From: Hepsetus odoe
Lineage: Eukaryota; Chordata; Actinopteri; Characiformes; Hepsetidae
DNA: 64,000 nucleotides
Assembly (NCBI GenBank): GCA_017165825.1
Contig: CM029367.1
Coordinates: 15,176,366-15,240,365 of the forward strand
Reading direction: 5' to 3'
The position numbers and the translations under genes are program-made. Shown here piece by piece: positions 46,001 through 58,642 of the stretch. Below the pieces are notes generated by a model. That model was not told where the DNA came from. It worked only from the letters and a program-made list of their open reading frames with translations, and made no database searches. The stretch's first letter is position 1. Every line of letters starts with the position of its first letter.

Positions 46001-46540
46001 AATGTTAAAATGATCAGATTTGAATAATTTATGATTCAACATTGTCTGTAGCTGGACATTTTGTCCTAACACCTGCAGAAGTTGTAAAATGTGCAGAAAA
46101 ATGGAACATGTCCAGAAAATCAGCTGGCTTTCCAACACTTGTTCATGCAGCTGTACGATTGGGACTGTACACGTGTACAGTGTATTGGCTTTTAATAATT
46201 TAATTCCATGAATTTTTCTTATTGCATTCTTATTCACCAAATATCTGAAATGAAATGAAATGAAATGAGGTGATCTGTACCTCTGTGCTTCAATGTGTTA
46301 TTTATTTATTTTGTAATTATTTAAACCTGAGGGAGAAACAAGTGCAGAAAAAGGTATTATATTTGAAAATGATCCAAAAAGCAGAGTGATATTCAGTGTT
46401 TAAGTTTACTGCTTCAAATGAATGATACAGAAAATGAGAGCATTCTGTTTGCCTCAGAGAAATTAAGATGTAAATATAATTCTTTTAATTCTCAGCGGTT
46501 CCAAAATATTGAATACAATAAAGTAAAAAGATCCCTGGAA
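43010..46540 (+). other. letm1: letm1 3' UTR and flank
   Basis: Follows the letm1 stop codon. Candidate polyA signals are ATTAAA at 43611-43616 and AATAAA at 46517-46522; which one is used cannot be decided. Includes (ATTC)n near 43244-43266 and (TGAAA)n near 46247-46266. No ORF of interest. Confidence 0.4.
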
Positions 46541-49290
46541 AGTTGTGTACCATTTGTTTCCTTTTGATTTGCACAGATCTGTCACCTATTCATATTCCAT
46601 CTTTTTGATCGTTTCATTTCTTTCTCCCATTTGTTTTTTCCACTCATGTTTTACTTCTTTTTTGCTCTGAATGTTAAACCTGCAGGCCACTGTACACACA
46701 ATGGTCCAGAAGCTCAAAGCAGACCTCCTTTCTTAAAAGCTTGGTCAGAAAACACTGATTCCTGCAGCAACAGAGGGTTTCAGATAGCTGCTACAAGCCA
46801 GTGGCCTTGATAACTCTTTCTCAAGAAGACTCTAGATCTTGGTCATCTGACATCTCTGATTAAACGCTCGTCTCAGCTCTGCAGCTTATTAACGTGGCCT
46901 TTTGAGTTGGAAGGAATTATTATATATTTATACATGAGCACATGAATTAATGCTGAATACAACTGCTCAGTGGCTTCTATGACAATTGCTTTTAAATGTA
47001 AATCATTTTTTGTTTTTCTACAATACCATAATTTCAGTTAAAAAATGGAATATATATGATACTAGGGTAGATTGAGATTAGGAAATATTGCTGGAAGTGG
47101 AAAAAAGCCTTTTCTGGTAACTCTGGGGCAGTTCACTGAAACTGCACATCTCTTGCAATCTTACAGATTACATGGAAGGACAGGACAACCTTAGTTTCAA
47201 GAAAAAGTAAATGAATAAGCTTGACAATGTTGAAAAGCAGGTTATATATTTGGTCTATTCATAAACCACAGACCATAGTAAAATGTGGCTTGCACATCAT
47301 CTAAGAAGATCTTAATGAAAACACTGTTAGAAGGTGAGAAAAAAATGAAGAGATTGGATCCAATGGACTCAGCAAGTTGCTTGAATATGGGAACAAACAC
47401 AAGGTTGGTTGTAAAAGTAAACTCATTGATTGAAGTGATAAACTGCAATCAAAAAGGAAATGCCTTAAAAGTGCTGTTCAGCTTTTTTAGCAGCCAGTAT
47501 CTTGGGAAGGCAGTTCTCTAAACTTAAAGGTGAAAGTAATGTGTTTAAGTGAGATGATGTTATAAATGGAGATGTTTAACAAAAAGGGAATACGTTTTTA
47601 TCTACACACCCCGCTCATCTGATCTAATTAGTTTTTAACATCTTTTACACAAAAGACAAAATGAAAACGAAGAGAGATTCCGAGTGTATCTGCCACTACA
47701 CTGAGCTTTATAAGAAACAGTTTTGTAGGAGTATTTTTGTAAGGAGTGCCATAGAAAGCAATGTATATATACTTTAGTGATGCTAGACCGTAAAACAGTT
47801 GTCTGTCCGTCCTTTATAATTATTGATTCAGACTTGAGCCAAGATTCTGATGCATGCAAAGTCAGGAAAGCTACTAATTGGACCGCAGCCAAAGCAAATT
47901 GAGAAAATGGAGGCTAATGACTTAAAATCCAGTGGAAATAACGCTAGCCACTGCTAACGCCATTGCATAGGTCACTTTAGAGAAAGAAAAATCTTAGATT
48001 AAATCTGAAAATAAACACTTCTAAAAGGATTGTATCAAGTCGAATCGAGACAGATCATTTCACTGCTCTCAAGCACTACTGAACAAACTAAATGATCTGC
48101 CAGTGCAGAAAGACCATTGCACTTTATAGACGGATTAAATTGGTAACTTCTCACAATGAGATCATCTCTCTTGTCCAGGAGTTTTATTTATATATATATA
48201 TATATAAGCAAGCCACTTGGTAAAGACAAAGACGTGGTAAAGTAAACACGCTTTATACTATTATACTATACATTTACATCTACTATACATTTAATTATAT
48301 ATCTATATCTGACCTAAGTGACTGTACAGTGGGGAGGGAGAAAGAGTGTTGCAGTAAAATCTGCCCTGTAGAAACTGGTTGTGCTCAGAGAGCTCTGTTC
48401 ACTCTAAGTGGCTTATTTTCTGTGTTGACACCTCACGTTCAGCATTTCTGCACAAACAGGCCTCGCTTGTAAAACCAATTCTCTGTGGCTGCTTAAGTCA
48501 GGGTGAGGTGAGGAGTGGAGCATGATGCTGGGAAGATTGCACAAGTGTATGTATATCATCTGGGATCACTGATTTGGAAACAAAAACAAATTTATCTGTA
48601 GAAAGCTAAACTGCATGCTTACTCTGTAATCAGAAGGCCTCAAAATCTCTCTTTCTCTCACTCACTCACACACACACACACAAATAAATTATCCAACTTG
48701 TTTTTGGGAACAGGTTCATGAACATGCCTAGACTGGGTTGTGAAACTGACCATGTGCAGTTTATGAAATGCACTTTTGCTGCTCCTGCATGTCTTCACTC
48801 TCTGATGTGTTTAACTGCTAATCAACACCAAGTTCTTCATACAGCACATACTAATGTATGCAGTGGAACTCCACACAGCTGGTAACGAAATGGTGTGGCA
48901 TTAGAGCTTTGTATAATTCTGCTGTGATAAGAAAACCTTTCAAATCCAAAAGGAAAATGATAGAGGACGTTCTTAATTTTCGAATGCATATTTATGAATT
49001 GAGATCTGATTGGGGTTCACTTTGGACAATTTCTCTTGTTCCAATTAGCATGAAAAGTTCATACAGCAAAGGACAGATTTTCGATTGTTTTGATGTAAAG
49101 CGTTGTTTCAATGTGAATTAAAAAAAAAGGTCGAATTAAGAGGTTTTGATATAGGAATGACAATAAATTGATGTCTTAATGAGCTTATTAATTTGGTGAT
49201 GCACTTGGCCATACTGCATCTGATTGTGTGTTTATGGGGTTAGGGCCTGCAGTATATTTCGATGTCAAGTTTTTGTGTTTATAGAAGTTT

Positions 49291-49399
49291 CCATTTTATG
49301 CTGATCTAAGACCAGCATTTCCCACCTAAATCTTTAAAAAAAAAAACAAAAAAAAAAAACAAACAAAAAAAAAACTGGTCTCAGATCAGCATAAATGGG
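49291..49399. repeat. Inverted repeat flanking an A-rich core
   Basis: Arms TTTATGCTGATCTAAGACCAG (ending 49315) and CTGGTCTCAGATCAGCATAA (starting 49375) are complementary with one mismatch over about 21-22 bases, separated by ~59 bases dominated by A with C interruptions. MITE-like or a retained hairpin. Confidence 0.7.
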
Positions 49400-50647
49400 T
49401 GAGTTTGTGTGCTTTGCGTGTAGATTACATAGCACTTTAACTCACTGAACAATAAGCCACATTGCTGTAGTAATGTATTTTTCAGCTGTAATAATGTTCA
49501 GTACTGTAAAAGATCATTTGAGTACATCTCCATGATGCTTCCATCTGCAGATGACCAGTGAATGTGCTCTTGGAATATGACCTGAGCAAAAACCTTTTAA
49601 AGGTCTGATCTTTTTGGAGGTCATAAAGTCTGTGAAGTCTGTGTGGTGAGAAGCTCGTCTGCCTCATTGCAGCACTGAGGCTCAACCATGGCACCAAATA
49701 CACACAGTCCTGCACACTTAATCGGGAAGGCCTTGTGCGCAAACCGTACAAGACAGCACATATCATCCAACAGCAAGAGATTGCTTCGTTCAGTTCTTCT
49801 CAGTACTGTTATCTTAAAGCAAAATAAATCCAATCCAATCCTAAATCCTGTTTGAGATTTTGTGCTTGAACATCTTCTTGGAGGGGCAGAGTCAGGCGAG
49901 CGTGTTTCTTCTGGAATGACTAAACAGTGACCTCTGAGAAAGTCAACTTAGCCAATATTTATACAGAGACAACATTGCCCTCCTCAACTACAGTCTGGTC
50001 TACTCTCCCCGCTGCAGGACAATGTGTACTGCACTAATAAATCTATTGATAAAGCTATATATGGTTCCCTCTTAAAGTATCAGAACAGCAAAGCCATTTC
50101 ATTCAGTTTTACTACTGAAGACATTTAAGTTTGAGATAAAATGAAGAATTTGAGATGATTCAGCTTTTATTTAGACACCCTGTTTATTTATAACACCCTG
50201 TTTTTTAGAGAAGCTAAAGTTTTGGAAGAGAAAGTTTGAAGGTAAATTAAATCACACTTATTTGATTACATATCCCTTGCATGCTTGCAATAAATGCATC
50301 AAACCTGTGACTTGGATTTAGGTGGAGCTGACTTGTGGATGGATCCGCATGACTGCTAGATCAGTGAAAATTAAATAAATTAGACAGGAAGGAAAGTTTT
50401 ATTCAACTATTTGCAGGCAGCTGAGGTTTTCTTTTTCCAGACTGTGACAAGTTTAAAATGATATTAACAATGCAGCATGCAGAAATAGAAAACATGCCTT
50501 GGCATTTGGACTACATTTGGGATCATGAGGAAAAATGTATTGAAAAGCAGAAGTCAAAGTAATGCAGTAAAAATAAGATGGTGGCATGATGAGTTGCTAA
50601 ACGAGATTGTGCTGCTAAAGCGCAGGTGGATGTGGTCTCCCATCGGA

Positions 50648-50660
50648 CCACTAGGGGGCA
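50648..50660 (+). promoter_or_regulatory. CTCF-like motif in the intergenic region
   Basis: CCACTAGGGGGCA fits the CTCF core CCASYAGRKGGCR. It lies 7.6 kb beyond the letm1 stop codon, just before the long tetranucleotide array. Confidence 0.5.
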
Positions 50661-50778
50661 ATGTGACAGCATGTACGAGAATGTTAAACCCTCAAGAGGT
50701 CACTTTCAAACTCACATTCATGGACACCAATAACCCTGTCCATATTTCCTACTTCCAACTCATCAACTTCAAAGACTG

Positions 50779-51393
<615 letters not shown>

Positions 51394-51604
51394 NNNNNNN
51401 NNNNNNNNNNNNNNNNNNNNNNNNNNNNNNNNNNNNNNNNNNNNNNNNNNNNNNNNNNNNNNNNNNNNNNNNNNNNNNNNNNNNNNNNNNNNNNNNNNNN
51501 NNNNNNNNNNNNNNNNNNNNNNNNNNNNNNNNNNNNNNNNNNNNNNNNNNNNNNNNNNNNNNNNNNNNNNNNNNNNNNNNNNNNNNNNNNNNNNNNNNNN
51601 NNNN
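51394..51604. other. Assembly gap (211 N)
   Basis: Run of N inside the tetranucleotide array; a TA repeat follows on the right side. Confidence 1.
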
Positions 51605-51615
51605 TATATATATAT

Positions 51616-52111
51616 AGTACTGTGCAAAACTTTTAGGCAGGTGTGGAAAAAATGCTGTAAACAGAGAATGCTTTCAGAAATATAAATAATGATTTTTTAT
51701 TTTTACCAATTTACAAAATGTAAAGTGAGCAAACAAAAGAAAAATCTAAATCAAATCAATGTTTGGTGTTACTACCTTTTGCTTTCAAACCAGCATCAAT
51801 TCTTATCTGATCTCAACATCGCCCAGTGTGTCTGGGATTACATGAAGAGACAGAAGGATGTGAGGAAGCCTACATCCACAGAATTAGTTCTCCAAGATGT
51901 TTGGAACAACCTACCAGCCGAGTTCCTTCAAAAACTGTGTGCAAGTGTACCTAGAAGAATTAATGCTGTTTTGAAGGCAAAGGGTGGTCACACCAAATAT
52001 TGATTAGATTTAGATTCTCTTTTGTTCATTCACTGCATTTTGTTGATTGATGAAAATGTTTGTTTACAGCATTTTTTCCACACCTGCCTGAAACGTTTGC
52101 ACAGTACTGTA
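51616..52111 (+). mobile_element. Fold-back, Tc1-derived element (copy 2)
   Basis: Same inverted ends (AGTACTGTGCAAAACTTTTA / ...TTTGCACAGTACTGT) and the same arm structure as 26574-27111, but in the opposite orientation. It follows directly on the assembly gap and a TA repeat. Confidence 0.8.
51809..52003 (+). pseudogene. Tc1-type transposase C-terminal remnant
   Basis: Reads DLNIAQCVWDYMKRQK, then an Asn-Leu-Pro region and RRINAVLKAKGGHTKY before TGA. This is the conserved C-terminal end of Tc1/mariner transposases, starting near the third catalytic acidic residue region (usually NPIE; here NIAQ, so the catalytic Glu is lost). The N-terminal DNA-binding and first two catalytic Asp regions are absent. 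Confidence 0.8.
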
Positions 52112-53450
52112 TATATATATATATATATATATATAAATATAGATTTAAAAAATGACCATTCTTTCCTTGCTGCATATTTCTCTCTCTCTCTCTCTTAATG
52201 CTGTGTCTAGCTGTACACTTTCACAGTCAGTCTCCAGTCTGCCTGTAATAATATTGTTCCTTTTCCTCCTACACAAACACATCTCCTCTGCTCTCCCCCG
52301 TTCCCCTCGGTTACCCTGCGTCGTCACGGCGCCTGCAGTCACCAGAACCCTGGCACAATGTCCGGGAAACAGGGTTGTCATGCCAACGGCTGCGGTCAGC
52401 AATGGGAATGCTTATTGGTTAGTGAGGATGATCTCTATGAGTCATGAGAATTCAAAAAAGCTGACAAAAAGGGTCTCAAAAACTATTAAAACAAACAGTA
52501 CCAGTTTGAATAGAGGAAAAATCCCACAAGCATCACTTTAGAGGCCCAGAGGTTTGCCGAATGCAATACCCTGAAATGCTGGGTCATTATTCCAAACCCA
52601 TTTTGACACATCAGACGCTTTGTTTAATCTTATTATGGAACGGACACACTGCCTATACTCTCCTATTGCTTTATATGACTGTATGGAATAAATATGCAGG
52701 CATGTGTTCCAACAAAAATTAAAGTAAATAATTTTTTTTCAAAAGGAGTTAGAATAGCAGCAGATGCCTAGAGAGATTGCTGTGGGATAGAGTATTGACC
52801 ATTCATACAGTCTCTCAATATTTCTTTAACACTACCCCTCTGCTTTCAATGGGCTCAACGCAAAAGGTGCTCACCTGCAATGGCCCAGCACCGATATTCT
52901 TCAATATGCAACACTGTTCAAAAATAAACTGTACGATGCCATAAAATCAATACATTTGGTTCCCTTTCATTGGACAATCTTTCAAAAAAAAAAAAAGTGA
53001 ACTTCTGTATAATGTTAAAGTTCTAGGACAATAAAAGGTTTTATTTTTTCTAGAACCAGTGAGCCAAGAACCACTGAACCACATCCTCATTCATGATGCC
53101 TTTGCTCCTCTGAGCCCCAACCCCTAAGTGCTTCCATCTTCACTCATAGGGGTTAGGGCTTAGGGCTCAGAGGAGTTAAGATGTCTTGAATGAGTATGTG
53201 GCCCACTTAGTGAAGGCAGAGAAGCTAGAGTGGGTCTGAGAGTTTGATGTAAGTGTGTAATTCAGTGTGGTGGGGCCATGTTTGGGTCTGGCATTAACTT
53301 AATGCTGCCAGTTTGGCATAGGCCGGACAGTAAAAGGCGGGCAAGACTTAAGGGAATAGAATAGTGTGTGTGTGTGGGGTAGGGTTCTGTTGAGCAGGTG
53401 TTAGGGAAGCTGCTCTTTATGAAGGCTGAAGCGCTGGCACTGATCAGAGA

Positions 53451-53510
<60 letters not shown>

Positions 53511-54458
53511 AGTAAGGGAAAGAGAAAGTGGCTGGTGTAAAAAGGATTTCCTGGCTGGAAGACAGCTGGTCATTCCCTTAGGACTCATTACTGCTCTCTG
53601 ACAATCTAGTGGCACTGTAATACACACACAACTAGGCCACTGTTGCTCATATGAATGTATAGGCATGTTCCAGTAAAATGCAATGCAGGGTGAAAGCTGT
53701 AATACTGCAAAATGTATCGCTTACAGACAATTGGACAGCTCTTGCTATCTGAGAGCCAGCACACAGGTCACTGTGCTACAGTAATGCATTGTGAGTGTCT
53801 GTTTGGAGACATGAGGTGGAGGGCTAGGTGAAATTTAGAGCACGAAATGAAGACCCATTTTCCTGAATACACACATGCATATATACACACACTCACACAC
53901 ACAAAGACACTCTGTTTAAAAGAAGGTTTTCTGTAGCTGCACTGTGGTGAAGATATTTTTAGAGCTTTGATGTATAGTCTGCTCTGTTTGGTAATGTAAT
54001 GGAGTTCAGTACAGCAATGTGTTTCTGAGTGCATAATATATGTGTGTGCGTATGCACGCCTTGTTGTAGAAAGCAAAACATGACCACATTTTTAAGATGT
54101 CTGCAATGAATGTCAAATTCTCTGCTCCTCTCAAGAGTCTTGTTCTGATTATACAGAAAGCGTTGAGTGTACAGTGTGGCTGTTACACAGTTATGTGTGT
54201 GTTGGGGTTTCTTGTACATTTCTAGGACCTGCATGTTGTTCACTTTTTAGGAAAGCAGAAAAGCAGGTCTTGACTTTGTAAAACATGCAACGCACATGGG
54301 CGTAGGTACGACTTTACGTCCTGATGTTCTACAAAAATAGACCTGTGTGAAAGTCTGCATGTGGAAAGTGCTAATGTGGTTCACTGATGTGTTCCGACCA
54401 GACCTACAAGTTTTACCCTTGATCAGTGAGGAGCAAAACAAATGACGGGTAGTGAGTG

Positions 54459-54518
<60 letters not shown>

Positions 54519-55475
54519 ATGTGCATGTGTCTAGTGTAGTGTGCTCCCTAATCTTCTATTTTTCCTGTGTAAATTCTGAATATGACAGAACATACCACCT
54601 GTCAAGTTCTCTCTCTCTCTCTCTCTCTCTGATTTCGACAGATGGCTGTGCCGCTGTGTTGTTTAGTGTTTAGGCAGTGTCTTCATTTATTCTCATTACT
54701 GTTTGCGGCTGATATTGAGTCCCTGATGGCAGATCTGTGTGTCTATTATACGCAGAGCATCTCTTACACACTGAAGCTCTACATGAAAATCCCTTACATA
54801 TGATACTATGATTCCAGGAGGCTAAAGGGACTCCTTCAGCAAAAGCCACTAGATGCTAGACTACAGTAAGAGCTGCAGGTCCACTTTTAACACATTGAAA
54901 AAAATGACAGGCAGGTTGGGAGAATAATCTTAAAGGAACACTAATTAAAAGTTCTCTAACGTTTCTGCACAGCGCAGCATTATTGTGAATGATGAAAGCT
55001 AAACTTTTCCCTCGTGAGTCTTTCAGCCCACTTAATCATTCTTTACTGTGCTGCCAGTGAACACCAGGAAGGGCTGAAACGTCAGTCTTATATAGTTTTA
55101 AGTTATGCATGTGTGAACAGAGACATAAAATAATGGAATGAAAGTAAGAGTAAAATTCTGCCTGCTAATGTTTTTATCTGTGCTTATTGTTTTTCCTCAT
55201 TTCCGTGTCAGAAGCCACAAAATCAAGGCTGTTTTAGATTATTTTATAACTCAACACAGTGTAAGGTGATATTATTATTTAGGCACGCCCTAAATGCAAA
55301 TTATTCAGCTGTTAATCTCCATTACTTGTTATTCTATTAGCCTCAATGCTAAAGTGCATAAATGACTTGCATCAAATGACCTCTGAAATATATATTTTTA
55401 AATTATACTTTTAAAGATTTTAGGATGTATTCATAAACCTAATTTTAAGCTAATGTAATTCATAAAACTAACCTT
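52112..55475. other. Intergenic with simple repeats
   Basis: Holds a CpG-rich spot (52299-52394), a hairpin-forming segment (53079-53201), (GA)n at 53457-53506, (TG)n at 54461-54518 and (CT)n at 54609-54630. No gene recognised. Confidence 0.5.
53079..53201. repeat. Imperfect palindrome, hairpin-forming
   Basis: CCACATCCTCATTCA (53079-53093) pairs with TGAATGAGTATGTGG (53187-53201), 14 of 15. Inside it, CTCCTCTGAGCCC (from 53105) pairs with GGGCTCAGAGGAG (ending 53175), 13 of 13, and Ccct/Aggg-rich inner parts pair less well. Possible MITE or pre-miRNA-like fold. Confidence 0.65.
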
Positions 55476-55710
55476 GGCAGTGGTGGCCTAGCGGGTAGGG
55501 ACTAGGCCCCAGGATTGGAAGGTTGTGGGTTCAAATCCCAGACCAGTAGGTTGCCCTGAGGCATCCTTGAGCAAGGTACGGTCTCCATCACTGCTTTACA
55601 GGGGCTTTAAATAACTGCACCCTGCTCCGTATGTGTGAAAAGCAGAGGAAGCATTTCGTTGTTTCACTGTGTGCTGCGTTTCAAAATGACAATTAGTCTT
55701 TTTCACTTCA
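55476..55710 (+). repeat. tRNA-derived SINE, family 1
   Basis: Complete plus-strand copy: head GGCAGTGGTGGCCTAGCGGG, B box GGGTTCAAATCCC, body CTTGAGCAAGGTACGGTCTC, tail CTTTTTCACTTCA. Confidence 0.85.
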
Positions 55711-56021
55711 CTAATTATAATAGGTGAAGTGCGATACAACACATTTTGCTGAATAAATGTAAAAAAAAAAGTTTTTATACAAGCAACCTGCACTTCTTGG
55801 TAAATATGAACTGATGTTTAGGAACAACATTGCTGAAAGCAGTGTAAGTTAAAGGTTAGACAGGATTTAATGTAACAGATGGAGCTAGATGGACTTCATT
55901 ATGAAATCATAATAAATTCAGTAACATTCAATACATTTTTTATTCTGAGCTCTTCCTTACAGCAAAGTTATGACTGAAATATGGAGAACCACAAGCTGTG
56001 GTGTGATGTGTCATGTTCTTA

Positions 56022-56062
<41 letters not shown>

Positions 56063-56860
56063 ACCTATCAGACATAAAAAATGTATTAAAGCCATTCAGT
56101 TAAGCGTTAATGAGACACAGACTGTAGAAAGAACAGCATGAGCAGAGCTGCTAAAAGTGGATTAGCAACTCATTAAAACTTTTGACAGATTTATTATTAT
56201 ACTTCAGCAATATTTAAACTTGGTGTCTCTCATTTGTGCCGTGACGTTAAAGCTTTGAGGTGTCAGTGTGCGTGTGTTTGTTTGAGAGTGAGTTAAAGGG
56301 AATCTGGAATAGAGTCATGTGTCGTGGTTGTCATCCTTCACTGGGGGGGCACTCTTTCACTAAACGAGGCTGAATACTGATAGACAATTTCACTTACGTG
56401 CTTATGGTGGTCACAATTAAAGGGATGATATAAGCGTGTGTGTGCGTGTGTGTGTGTGTATGTGTGTGTGTGTGTGTGTGTGTGTTTCAGAGTTGGGGTT
56501 TAAAGTGACAGCCCTTGTCAATATCTCCATTTCAGCCTTTGCTGGGCGTGTCCTTCCTGTCACCCGTCTGAATTAATAGGTCATGGTGTGCCTTGTACTT
56601 TGGCCTGGCCGGGCTAACTGCTTTTCTCTCCGCTCACTTTCCATCATCTCCTCTTTAGCTCCATTTTCCACTTGGCTCATCTTTTTCATAAAGCCCTCCT
56701 CATGTGCTCTGCGTTTTAAACCCCCAGCGTGAAAAGCATTAACAGCAGTATTATGCGCAAACCCCCCACAACTTTTCTCCATATAACTCCTCTGGCCTTA
56801 TAGCCTCCACGCCTGGACAAAATCAAAAGCCTGTCTGCAAGTTCAACACATATCTAAGCT

Positions 56861-56891
<31 letters not shown>

Positions 56892-56999
56892 TTTAAAGAG
56901 TTCCATTGTCTGCAGGCTGCTTTTGTGATTGCAGAAGAAGCAGAGGGGGATCCTCCAGGCCATGTGAGACTGACAGCTTCATAGAGGATATAGAGAGAG

Positions 57000-57037
<38 letters not shown>

Positions 57038-57300
57038 GGGAGGGTTTGAAATCTGAAAGAAGGAGCCTCTTGGGGGTTTTGGAGCTGTTGGTTGCAAAAA
57101 GCTGTCCAACCCTGTGCTGCTTCCTGTCTCTCTGTAGGCACTCAGGACTCCCTCAGCGATTCCTCATGATTTCTGAACACAGTATGTCTTGCATTTCTCA
57201 GGTAAAGCAAACCCCAAACCACCAAGCTTCACTGAATTATCTCTTATTGCAGTTACAGAATGCTGTCAGAATGAAAACCTCTGTCTCTGTTTTTGGCGTT
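55711..57300. other. Intergenic with microsatellites
   Basis: (TA)n at 56026-56058, (TG)n at 56437-56485, (AC)n at 56862-56888 and (GA)n at 56992-57034. No gene recognised. Confidence 0.5.
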
Positions 57301-57750
57301 GAGGGTCATTCCCAGTATGCAGTAGTTAGATATCTGCAATGAATTCACCTTCCAAAAGTGTTCCATGGATCATACCAAATGGTCTCCACTTGCACATCAA
57401 TGAAGCGAAGAGCCCATTACCCTTGGCAGTTTACTATTCTTCCTTGGACATCTTTGAGGTGGTACTAAGCACTGCACACTGGAAGCACCCAACAGGTCCT
57501 ACTGTTTGGGAAATGCTCTCACCCATCTCAACCATCTCAATCTGGCTCTTGTGAATGTCACTTTGTGCCTTAACACTTTTCTTTTTTTTCTCACCCATTT
57601 TTTTACTTTATAAACATCAACTTCAAAAACTAACTGTTCACCTGGTCCCTAACATATCCTAACCATAGACAGGTAACGAGATAATCAAAGTGATTCACTT
57701 CATCTGTCAGTGGTTTTAATGCTATAGCAGATTATTGTATATACACAAGC
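57300..57750 (+). repeat. Dispersed fish repeat with a CTGTCAGTGGTTTTAATG end
   Basis: Ends GATAATCAAAGTGATTCACT then CATCTGTCAGTGGTTTTAAT and GCTATAGCAG. That end is familiar from an abundant fish repeat (a transposon-like end seen as CACCTGTCAGTGGTCATAATG). Family not named with certainty; no intact ORF. Confidence 0.55.
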
Positions 57751-58568
57751 TGTGCCTCTTTATATCTTTATATATAGCAACTTCTATATCTTATCTAAAC
57801 ATTTCATAGTAAGTGGATCAGGATAATTTGTATGGATAAAAAAAAGAAACTAAAATATCTTTTAAGACTGATTTTCAAATTAAGTTGCTACATCTTTAGG
57901 CTTACTCAAATATTTCTTATGTTAAAGAAGTCACTGTTTTCATTATTTTCAATTTTTATTATTTTAATTTATTTATTTATAACAGCTTCACCAACTTGCT
58001 AGGACTCCCCATAACACAATAGCACTAATGTATTTAATGTGTCTAATGTGCCTAATGTGTTTAATGTATTTTTTGCTCCAATTTTTGTAGAGCTGCTTGT
58101 TAGACAGTCCAGCACATCTGGAGGAAAAGGCAAAGACTACTGTTCAGTGGGATTAGGACTCATGGACACCAGACACCAAAACAGACTATGCTATACCTCA
58201 CTATACTGTGCTCAGTTAGCTGTAAAGAACTAGTAATAGGCATTGAGTCCAATCTACAGGGCATTTACCAGCACAAATTTAGACACAAACACAGGAGAAA
58301 ACAAGTCTGAGGGAGAGCTTTTGGCTTGTTTGGAGATGAACTGATTGATGTGTGTGGGCTGTGGGAATAGATAATGAAGGAGATATTCCTTGATATCCCT
58401 CCGGGAATAATCTCATCATCTTTATGCCTTTACCTGAAAAGCTGAAATAAAGCATAATATACAAAAATAAAGAGCCAAATATTTACTAAAGGTTGTTGGA
58501 ATGGGGTCTTAAACGTGGGTTCTAGAAATGATGGCAATGTTGTGCAGTCTCTACCACAAAGTGTGTGT

Positions 58569-58642
<74 letters not shown>

